Positions 55,201-64,000 of a stretch of DNA of 64,000 bases are shown here, one piece after another. The notes under the pieces are model-generated. The model saw only the letters and a list, made by a program, of their open reading frames with translations, was not told where the DNA came from and ran no database searches. The stretch spans positions 350,964,526 through 351,028,525 of the forward strand of contig CM022299.1 in the NCBI GenBank assembly GCA_011799875.1, read 5' to 3'. Each line of letters starts with the position of its first letter. The first letter of the stretch is position 1. The stretch is from Thinopyrum elongatum. Taxonomy: Eukaryota > Streptophyta > Magnoliopsida > Poales > Poaceae. The position numbers and the translations under genes were made by a program.

Positions 55201-56524
55201 AGGCGGTCTTCTCTTCATCTTCCTTTGCCATAAAAATTTGATGATACCTTGAATAGGCATCAAGGAAGGACAGGAGATCACAACCAGCGGTGGCATCCAC
55301 AATCTGGTCGATGCGCGGCAAGGGAAAAGGATCTTTTGGACAAGCTTTATTGATATCTGTATAATCGATACAAAGCCTCCATTTCCCATTCGCTTTCCGC
55401 ACTACAACTGGGTTGGCCAACCAGGTTGGATGAAGCACTCCTTTGACCAGTCCTGCCGCCTCCAGCTTCTTAATTTCTTCGGCAATGAATTCTTGCCGCT
55501 CCAAAGCCTGTTTCCTCACCCTTTGCTTGACGGGCCACGCATGAGGACATACAGCAAGGTGGTGCTCAATCACTTTCCTGGGAACACCGGGGATGTCAGA
55601 CGGTTGCCACGCAAACACGTCGACATTCGCCCGCAGGAAAGCAACGAGCGCGCTTTCCTATTTGTCATCTAGGGTGGAACTTATGGTAAAAGTTCCACCC
55701 GTTCCGTCCCCCTTGGCAGGCACCTTCTTGGTTTCCGGCGGGGCAGCCTTGGACTTCTTGTTCTTGCCAGTGGAACTCTCTGGTACGTCCTCGACGGAAG
55801 CGCAGCACTCCGAGGAGGCGCGCTTGCCGGAGTTCGCGCCAAGGTTCCTGCTGGTCTTCTTCTTCCCCCCGGGAGTTCCAGCGGCAGGAGCAGATGCCTT
55901 GATGGCAGGTGCTGCAACTGCTTCCCGGTAAAGTTGGTCGGCACAGATGAGCGCATCCTTCTTATCGGAATGGATAGTGATGACGCTCAATGGCCCGGGT
56001 ATCTTCAAAACATTGTACGCGTAGTGTGATGCCGCCATAAACTTAGCCAGCGCTGGCCGACCAAGGATCCCATTGTATGACATGGGGATCTTAGCGACAT
56101 CAAACACCACCTTTTCGGTCCTAAAGTTAAACTCGCTGCCAAATGTTACCGGCAGCGTGATCTTGCCCTTAGGCTGGGTTCTTCCCGGGTTGACCCCTTG
56201 AAACGTACCCGTTTCCTCGAGGTCTTCGTCGGGAATCTGAAGCTTTGTGAGCACATCTGGTGAGATTAAGTTTAGGCCGGCCCCGCCGTCAACTAACATC
56301 TTCGTCACCTTGAGGTTGTGAATTGTCGTTGAAACCAACAATGGCAAACACCCGAACGCAGTTGTGCGATCAGGGTGATCCTCGGCGTCAAAGATGATAG
56401 GCGTGCTGGACCACTTCAGAGGCCTACATGCATCGGGGGATGGCTCTGCCGCATTAACCTCCCGCATCCACTGTTTAAGTTGGCGGTGGGAAGAATGCAG
56501 CGAGGCACCCCCATCAATGCACAT
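52208..56524 (-). pseudogene. Tat-lineage Gypsy pol: protease, RT, two RNase H domains, integrase
   Basis: Protease motif MLVDGGAGLNLIS lies in 55658-56524; a single in-frame TAG (55658-55660) separates it from a long open frame (about 1136 codons from 55618). In that frame: RT with PFGLKSAGSTFARA and YMDD (residues 182-185), the RT-linked RNase H, a second RNase H (FDGA D513, AEYEGL E555, GDSQL D578), and integrase with zinc ligands H789, H796, C827, C830 and catalytic D859, D918, E954. The second RNase H marks the Tat group. The frame ends WNIEHLRKFYP. Orientation is opposite to the adjacent LTR at 47314-48187. Apart from the TAG it is remarkably open; no own LTR is visible. Confidence 0.92.
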
Positions 56525-58556
56525 AGCCTCCGTAGCCTTCTGGAATTCCTGCTCACTGGATTCGTCATCTTCCTCATCATCATCTCCTTCTTTATCTCAG
56601 CCCCGAGCGGGCCGATCCTTCTGCTGCTTGGCCTTGCCGCGGCGACCCCCTCGGCCACCGCGTTTCTTGCCGGACCCCTCAGCACCATCTTGGGCCTTCT
56701 CCTTGTCTCGCCTCTCGTATTCGGCCTTCTGCTTCTCGGCAAGCTGCTCAACTTGCCGGCAGTTCTGGAGATCGTGGCCCTTAGTGCGATGGATCTTGCA
56801 ATACTACTTGCCGGAGTTCTCTGACTTGTCGGCAGCCGCCAAGGCCTGACAGGAAGGGCACCCGGCAAGATCCTTGTCGGGGTCGCCAACCTTGGCCTTC
56901 TTGGCGGCGCCAGGGTTGCCGGGTTCCTCGACGGCAAGCACGGCCTTGCCTCCGCGCTTCCTGTTTCGCCGCTGGCCTTTCCTTGACGGAGCCGCGGCAT
57001 CTTCTTCTTCTGAGTCGCCTGCCGCACCAACATCCTCACCGGGGAGTTTCCTTCCCTCTTCAGCTCGAGCGCACTTGTCGGCCAAAGTGTAAATCTCGGC
57101 AATACTCCTGACTTTGTTCATTGCCAGCTCTTCCCGCATCCTGCGGTTACGCACGTTCTCATGGAACGTGCTAATGACAGCGGCAGGATGAACGTCAGGA
57201 ATATTGTATTGCACCCGGCTGAATCTCTGCATAAACTTGCGCAGGGACTCACCCTCCTTCTGAGGGATGATGTGCAAATCACTTTCTTGGCCACGAGCTT
57301 GGTGGCCTCCAACAAAGGCGCCAACAAACTGATGGCACAGATCTAACCAGGAAGAAATAGAATCCTCCGGCAGATTCATCAACCACGACCTGACGTTGGG
57401 TTTGAGCACCAACGGGAAGTAGTTGGCAAGTATCTTGTCATCTCGGCCCCCGGCAGCTTGCACCGCAATGGTGTAGATGCTCAGGAACTCCGAGGGATGG
57501 GTCTTGCCGTCATATTTCCCCGGGACCTCTGGCTTGAAGGTTCGGAGATTGGGCCACTGGACTTGCCGCAGCTCACGGGTAAACGCTGGAGGTCCTACCT
57601 CGTAAGGCAAGTCTCCTACGTTCCCTGGCGCAGGCTCGTCGACAACCGGCCCCGCGCGCTTATCAGACTGATAGCGCGCTTCCCGTCACCGCTCGATGGT
57701 TGTTCGAGCGTCCTCCTTGCCTCGTTCCTGGAGAACCAGATGCTGATCACGGCGCATCCGTGGATCGGACGACGCCGTGGAAACTTCTTCATGGCGGTCG
57801 ACTTGCTGAGCCGTCGGCCGCCGCTGACGCCGCGGAGGAGAGTGCACTGTAGTTGCACCACCTCCGGTTTTCTCTGCACCGGCTCGCGTCGGATCGATGG
57901 GCCTCCGCTGAGAGGGCCCTGCCTCTTGCGGTCCATCCTTGTTAGCGAAGCCGATAAGGCTCTGGATAGTAGCTCGCCACTCCTCCATCTTCTCCGGGGC
58001 GGGAGGAAAATCGAGGAGCAGCTGTGCACATGCCAAGGCTTCCGCTGGCGTAGGTGGCGGCGACAAGTGCGAGGTACGTGAGGTGCTCTGACTCCTAACT
58101 AAGTTAGAAGGAGCACCGCCACGGTCACACGACCGTGCACCACCTTCACCGGCAGCTTGGTGTGCATGCTGGTCCCGCGCATCTTGGGATCTATGCGCAG
58201 AAACCTTTTCATGGGGACGCCTTGAACCACCAGCACCATGATGTCTCTCATCTCGCACGACCTGGGTAGGTTGCGAGGCTTGCGCCGGCGTGGGAGCTCC
58301 AGCAGGCGCCCTTCGATCCCTAGAGTTAGTTGTGCCACCCGTAGGCAACACAACACCATCTCTAGATCCAGCGGCGCGCAAGTTACCACTGCCACTGCGA
58401 ACGATACCGCTCGCTTGGCTTGGGTCACCAGAACGCCGCGGGGGGTTCTAGTCCTCTTCCTTCTGCACCCACACCATCGCCTGTCTGCGAAGGCGTAGGC
58501 AAAACGGACCCGGACGGTTGTGCTGTCGCAGCGTTCTTCTTCTTGGGCGGCATGAT
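56525..58556 (-). pseudogene. Tat-lineage Gypsy gag
   Basis: Starts MPPKKKNAATAQPSG at 58556; a frameshift follows in a C-run near 58440, after which the frame reads Arg/Pro/Ala-rich linker sequence. The gag core is the open frame 56804-57610 (FKPEVPGKYDGKTHPSEFLS, LNLPEDSISSWLDLCHQFVG-type capsid motif, then EESLRKFMQRFSRVQYNIP-type region). Past in-frame stops TAG (about 56801) and TGA (about 56598) it continues into a zinc-knuckle-like CKIHRTKGHDLQNCRQ and a Lys/Arg-rich stretch before protease. Gag would package the element RNA. Same frame as pol, so a gag-pol fusion is likely in the parent. Confidence 0.85.
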
Positions 58557-58616
58557 GATGAAGATGATGAAGGAACTAGGGCGTCGACCACCAGATCAGG
58601 TTCACGCAACCTTCAA

Positions 58617-60344
58617 TCCCTCTTTCGCCCTTCAGAGTTCTCTGTGATGGAACACATGGACGTCGACGCCGTCATCAAGGAGACCGCCAGGGATGCCGCC
58701 GCTGAAGCGGATAGGATCACTGCCAGCGAGGCCACCAAGGATGATGTTGCCGGGGCTGGTGATGCTCTTGACGGGGAGGCTGCCAAGACAGCACAAAAGG
58801 AAATCGCCGAAGAACCTGCTGAAGAGGGCGGCAGGGAGGCTGGGGACCATACTGACAGCATTCCTGCCGCAGGAGCGCCAGGCGCTGCATCGGCCACAGA
58901 GCCCCCTGTCACTGGTGAGGCGGCCACTGAAGACCAGCCATCAACATCTGAAGAGCCCTCATCTAGCAGGTATCTCAAGGTTGGCGAAAATCTATTCATA
59001 AACTTGCCAGGGACGGCAAGCACCGAGGCACCAGCCGAAGGAGAAATTTTCGAGGAAATTATTGCCGCTGCCGGGCTCGAAGTTGTTGACGATCCCAGTG
59101 CTAGCAGCGGCAAGTCTGAAGAGGATCAGCTCCTTCAGGCCATGGGCAAGAACTTCCGCAAACTCTAGGCTCTCCATCATGCCCGAAAAGAGAAGGCGGA
59201 CTCCAGAATGGCAGTTGTCGAGGCAGCCGAAGCGGATTTTCAAAGGCGCGTCGCACAAATGCAAATCTGGCACGCCGAGGCCCTTCAAGAGCTGGTTGCC
59301 AGCCGAGAACAAGTGAGCCAGCAATGGAATGAGATCCTCCTGAAGCAATCAGATATGGAGAAGGCACATGATGAAGCTGTTCAAAGGATTGCTGCCGAAG
59401 ATGCTCTCCTGACGGGGCGCCGCGTTGCACTAGACGCTTACGAAGAAGATCTCACCGCACGTGAGCAGGCGCTCGCCGCCAAGCTTCGTAGCAAGGATGA
59501 AGACATTGAAAATCTTGTCGCGCGGCGGACCCAGGAGCTGGAGCAGAAGCACAAGGAGGCGCTCGAAGCTCTAACTGTCAGTCATGCCGGCAAGCTCAAG
59601 GAGGCCGTCGATGATGCCGAAGCTGTAGAGGCTGCCAAGAACGAGCTGAGCGACAAAGTGAAGAGGCTGGAGACAGATCTCGATGAGCATGGCAAGGAGC
59701 TCTCGACGCTCAAGGGGGACAGGGAAAAAACCCTCCACTCCTTGGCGGAGATGCAAGTCGCCCTGTCCGACAAGGCCAAGCAGCTCTCCTGCGCAGCTGA
59801 TAAAATTGCGGTTCTGGAGCTGAAGCTGACCATGCTGCAGAAGTCTCTCGAGGCCGGCAAGGCCCGTGAGAAGGCTCTACTCAAGGATCTCCAAGGAGAG
59901 AGGAACCTGCTCAAGAGCACCGCCGCTGCCCAGAACAAGTACGAGAAGGGAGTGGAGATCTAGACTGGTCGTCTCATTGCTGCCGCGGAGAAGCTTACCG
60001 CAGAACTGTCAACCATGGGCTTGTTGAACTTCAGATATTCTTCCGAGGAAAGAATATCCCCAAGCGCCAGATTGACGATGTTCTTTGAAAGCATCATCAA
60101 TGTGATGAGGGCGCTCCAGTCTAGCTGGGCGACCCAACTGGCGAACGAGACTCGCCGGCTTTGCCGGGCCGTCCTTCGCAAGGTGCTCATCAAGGTGGTG
60201 CACAGCAATCCCGGCATCGACCTCTCCAGCGCACTCGTCCACCTGCCAAAGGATGCAAATGTTGAGGCGCTTGAGAAGTGCATCGCGCCAATCCTTGAGA
60301 AGGTGGACTCCATCAAAAGGATCGAAGGCCAGCGCAGGGATTGA
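58617..60344 (+). pseudogene. Gypsy accessory coiled-coil ORF, copy B (last exon only)
   Basis: Nearly identical to 49683-51407 of copy A. It begins in the CCCTCTTTCGCCCTTCAG splice-acceptor region, 60 bp from the gag start codon on the other strand, and runs to ...KRIEGQRRD plus the same 3' UTR (to about 60592). Stops at 59166 (TAG, where A and C have CAG) and 59961 (TAG, where A has TGG). Exons 1-3 are absent, so it is a fragment. Confidence 0.82.
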
Positions 60345-61663
60345 GTGCTTCTCTTTTATTCTTGCCGCCATCATCTCATGTAAAAGACAATTAAGTCTCA
60401 AGTTAGAACTGCGGCAACTCATGGATGCAATATAATTTGACTATGTTTAGGCTCATGCTAGCTACTTTCCTTGTCTGATTCCTTTATGTATGGAGTTCAT
60501 CCTACGCTTACTGAAAAACTTGCCGGTGCGCAACCTGCCGCGAGCGCTGGGTGCGGGACTTCAGCAGCCTGCCGGAGGCGCAGCAGCCGGCGGCAAGCAT
60601 GTCGAAGCCTCTTCACTTTGTCGCTCAGCTCGTTCTTGGCAGCCTCTGCAGCTTCGGCAGCATCGACGGCCTCCTTGAGCTTGCCGGCATGACTGACAGT
60701 TAGTGCTTCGAGCGCCTCCTTGTGCTTCTGCTCCAGCTCCTGGGTCCGCCGCGCGACAAGATTTTCAATGTCTTCATCCTTGCTACGAAGCTTGGCGGCG
60801 AGCGCCTGCTCACGTGCGGTGAGATCTTCTTCGTAAGCGTCTAGTGCAACGCGGCGCCCCGTCAGGAGAGCATCTTCGGCAGCAATCCTTTGAACAGCTT
60901 CATCATGTGCCTTCTCCATATCTGATTGCTTCAGGAGGATCTCATTCCATTGCTGGCTCACTTGTTCTCGGCTGGCAACCAGCTCTTGAAGGGCCTCGGC
61001 GTGCCAGATTTGCATTTGTGCGACGCGCCTTTGAAAATCCGCTTCGGCTGCCTCGACAACTGCCATTCTGGAGTCCGCCTTCTCTTTTCGGGCACGATGG
61101 AGAGCCTGGAGTTTGCGGAAGTTCTCGCCCATGGCCTGAAGGAGCTGATCCTTTTCAGACTTGCCGCTGCTAGCACTGGGATCGTCAACAACTTCGAGCC
61201 CGGCAGCGGCAATAATTTCCTCGAAAATTTCTCCTTCGGCTGGTGCCTCGGTGCTTGCCGTCCCTGGCAAGTTTATGAATAGATTTTCGCCATCCTTGAG
61301 ATACCTGCTGGATGAGGGCTCTTCAGATGTTGATGGCTGGTCTTCAGTGGCCGCCTCACCAGTGACAGGGGGCTCTGTGGCCGATGCAGCGCCTGGCGCT
61401 CCTGCGGCAGGAATGCTGTCAGTATGGTCCCCAGCCTCCCTGTCGCCCTCTTCAGCAGGTTCTTCGGCGATTTCCTTTTGTACTGTCTTGGCGGCCTCCC
61501 CGTCAAGAGCATCACCAGCCCCGGCAACGTCATCCTTGGTGGCCTCGCTGGCAGTGATCCTGTCCGCTTCGGCGGCGGCATCCCTGACGGTCTCCTCGAT
61601 GACGGCGTCGACGTCCATGTGTTCCATCACAGAGAACTCTGAAGGGCGAAAGAGGAGGACAGA
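58617..61663. repeat. Large inverted repeat formed by accessory ORF copies B and C
   Basis: About 58617-59663 (plus) and 60606-61663 (minus) are near-identical over roughly 1.05 kb, separated by about 940 bp. The junction at 60593-60606 (GCCGGCGGCAAGCATGTCG) joins the 3' UTR of copy B to the interior of copy C. Any read-through RNA would form a long hairpin. Confidence 0.88.
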
Positions 61664-63887
61664 ATAAGATCGAGTTTTTGGATTTTGAAGTGACTAAAGA
61701 TAAAGAGGTAAGAGGAAAAGAATAACAAGCACTCTGAGGCGATCGAGTACCTGCGTCGGGCTGTCGAGAGGTGGCTTCGCCTCTCCCGGCGACTCCGGTT
61801 GCCGGGGGTGGGTTGTCAGAGTTCGTGCTTGTCGGCTCCTCCTCAATCCGGACGGGCTCGTCGGCAGGATCTCTTGCCGGGAATGTGCTTGTGGGCGGAG
61901 CGGTCGATGAAGGAGGCACAATGGGGATATTTTCTCCTTGTTGCCGTACTTCTCCTGCGAACCCAAAGATGTCAGCGACAAGAATGAGAGCCTCGGCACC
62001 AGCCAACAGAAAAAGGGACGATGAACTTACGCTGGGGGCTGTGCTGGGGGCTGCATTGAGGACTGGACTCCGGGCTGACAACAACAGTTTCCGGCGCGCT
62101 CGTGGAGCCCGCCGGGGGCTCGACGCCCGTAGAAGTCCTTGACCTCTTCGCCATCCTCTCAAGCAAGGTTTCTGTGTCACTGCGAAAACAATACAAGCAA
62201 GTCAGTAAGACTGATGCAGATTGGAAGGTGGAAGTTGTGGCAGATACTCACTCTTCTTCCTCCCGCTCTGGACTAAAGCCGGAGATGTCGAAGTCGACCT
62301 CCGTTGCGATGTCTGAGTGGGGAGGCGGAGGAGGGGTCCTGGGCCGCTTAGCTGTGGCAGGCGCCGGGGCAGCCTCCGGCACGGTTGTATGAGACCCTCC
62401 TGCTGCTCCGGCGGTGGTCGCTGGTGTGGGTCTCGCGCGCCGCGCGGGCTGTTGACGGGCCCCCTGCCGCGGTCCGGTCTTGCCGGCCACTTTCTTGCCG
62501 GGGGATTCGCCGCTCGATGTAGGCTGGCTTGCCGGGACGCCTGATGCGGCTTTCCGAAGGACACGCTTTGTCTTCTTCGGGGGCGAGGGCTCTTCTCGCG
62601 TCTCCTCTTCGGCCGTGTCTTCGCCGGATGAGTTCTCAGTGACTGCGCCGCCTTCTTCCCCGGCAACCTTGTTCTCCTCGGCAGGTTTTGCCTCCACTAC
62701 CACCTCTACGTCGCTGGCTTCCCACTTTGTGAAGCCAACGCTGCCGGCCTCCGCGGCAAGATTCGCTTCTCCACTCTGGTAGCGATGTAGGCTACCTCCT
62801 GATCAGTGGTGGCGCGGATAAGATCTGACTCTTGCCGGACAGGCTTCTCCGTCAGATTGTCAAAGAACTTCTGCGCTTCTTCCTCGCTTGGCTCGACCTA
62901 GGTCGGGTCAAGGCCGTGGGCGTTAAACATCGGCAAGAAGGCAATGATTGACCCCAATGCAGAGTTGTTGCACAAGGGGACGATCCTTGCCGGCAGCCGG
63001 TGCTTGTCTTCGCGCTGGAATAACTTTTGGCGGAGAGCGCCAAGCTGCATAGCGGTCAGATTATTGTTCAGCCCGGGGCACAGCCTCATGACATCTGCTG
63101 CGTTCTTATACTCCCAGACTGGCCTCCCCCTATTCTGCAGAGGGGCGATGCAGCGGCGGAGAAAGTCGAAGCCGATCATCTCCATTTTCAGCCCGGCAAC
63201 CTTCAAGCGGAGGATCCTGGTAGTGGCGATTGTGAGCTTCTCGTCTTCTGCGGCAAGATCGCCCCAATCCTTGCCGCGGACCACCTTCTATCGCCGGGGA
63301 TGACAAAAAGGATGAGGATCTGCTTCCTGTATCCAGCACCATTCGGCCCGCCACTCGTCCCACTTTTCGCGGTAAACTCCATCTGGGTATATCTCTTTGT
63401 TCCAAGCCCTTGGAATCTAGGCAATAGATCCAGAGAGAGCCTCTCCTTTTTGGATTCGAGGATAGAAATAATGGCGAAAAAGAGCAGAATTGGGGATCAC
63501 GCCAGCGAAATTCTCACAAAGGTGGGCAAAGATGGGCATGCAAAATACGGCATTCGGCGTGAAATCAAGAAGGCGGAAGACGTATGTGTACATGATGTCG
63601 TTGAAGAAATCGGAAAAGGGTGGACAGAGCCCGCAATAAAAATACGCAGTGAAGAAGGGGTATCTGTCCGATCCACCTTTGGAACAAGCACCTGGGATTA
63701 CGCGTGTGGTGGGGTGAGCTTGCGTTCCCTTCGCCCACATGCATTGGTATCGCCCCTTCAAAGTTTCGGCGTCGAGCGTCGGAGGGAAGACGACAAGCCT
63801 CTTCCGCATCTTCACCAGTTCGCTCTCCGGATTTTCAGCTTTCGCCTCCATGTCCGTGCCCTTGCCTTTGCTGGCCTTGGGCGGCAT
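60606..63887 (-). pseudogene. Gypsy accessory ORF, copy C, with N-terminal Transposase_28-like domain
   Basis: The best N-terminus of the three copies: ATG 63887 gives MPPKASKGKGTDMEAKAENP, then YPFFTAYFYCGLCPPFSDFF and the remainder of a domain resembling the 'putative gypsy type transposon' family (PF04195). Stops follow at about 63417 and 63300, and TAG at 62898 where copy A has TGG. Exons 2-4 match copy A with intact splice sites; the last exon reads from 61630 through the coiled coil to KVKRL and is cut at about 60606, joined to unrelated-frame sequence. The copy is inverted relative to A and B and shares the strand of gag-pol. Confidence 0.8.
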
Positions 63888-64000
63888 GGCGACTGTGAAG
63901 ATGGAAGCCGGGGGCAGAGCGAGCGCGGGAGCAGCGGGCAGAAGAGAAAAAAGGTTTCGCTCTGAGCTCGAGCAGAGGAAGGTGATGGCGATGGCCAGAT
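63888..64000. other. 5' flank of accessory ORF C at window edge
   Basis: GC-rich leader upstream of the copy C start on the minus strand. If the element is complete its 5' LTR and primer-binding site should lie beyond position 64000. Confidence 0.5.

Overview
The window is plant nuclear DNA from a grass, most likely Triticeae (wheat/barley type). It holds a grass-like V-ATPase subunit E gene with GT-AG introns, Stowaway and Tourist-like MITEs, large CACTA transposons, and Copia and Gypsy LTR retrotransposons packed into one another. Only one ordinary host gene is visible; more than 90% of the window is transposable-element sequence.

Layout. 283-3297 (-): V-ATPase subunit E, five exons visible, the last few codons lying off the left edge. 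3752-4011: Stowaway MITE. 4361-39463: a single nested tower. A Copia element (5' LTR 4365-5026, 3' LTR 38453-39458, TSD TAAC/TAACA) is split in gag by a CACTA element (CACTA-1, 5529-27086, TSD TTT). CACTA-1 is itself split 145 bp from its right end by a related element (CACTA-2, 16512-26941, TSD CGT). The Copia 3' untranslated region carries an unrelated and apparently complete CACTA (CACTA-3, 30983-38391, TSD TAT). 39464-45089: intergenic DNA with a tRNA-like remnant, retroelement scraps, a Tourist-like MITE (42997-43216) and a decayed LINE (about 43240-44140). 45090-47313: 5' part of a Gypsy element, cut by a second Gypsy LTR (47314-48187). 48205-64000: rearranged Tat-lineage Gypsy DNA with an inverted gag-pol (52208-58556, -) and three copies of an accessory coiled-coil ORF, two of which form a large inverted repeat.

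Most interesting content. CACTA-1 and CACTA-2 show no Tnp2 transposase. Each instead has two gene loci transcribed outward from a central tandem-repeat array, with 84-bp tandem units near the right end. In CACTA-2 both loci are open when spliced: an 8-exon B3-domain gene on the minus strand (349 codons plus stop) and a 5-exon B3-like gene on the plus strand (263 codons plus stop). In CACTA-1 the left locus keeps the same exon lengths but is broken; it is preceded by an intact AP2/ERF-like ORF, and the right locus is an F-box/FBD pseudogene. The left gene therefore looks like a resident transposon gene rather than a one-off capture. My inference is that these elements encode their own plant-type DNA-binding proteins, perhaps acting on the subterminal repeats, and depend on a transposase supplied in trans. 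CACTA-3 is the contrast case: a classical two-gene CACTA with a three-exon transposase (1170 codons) and a small coiled-coil/membrane protein, both open.

Limits. Everything was read by eye. Exon boundaries come from GT-AG sites and phase matching, without transcript evidence. Family names beyond superfamily are not assigned.
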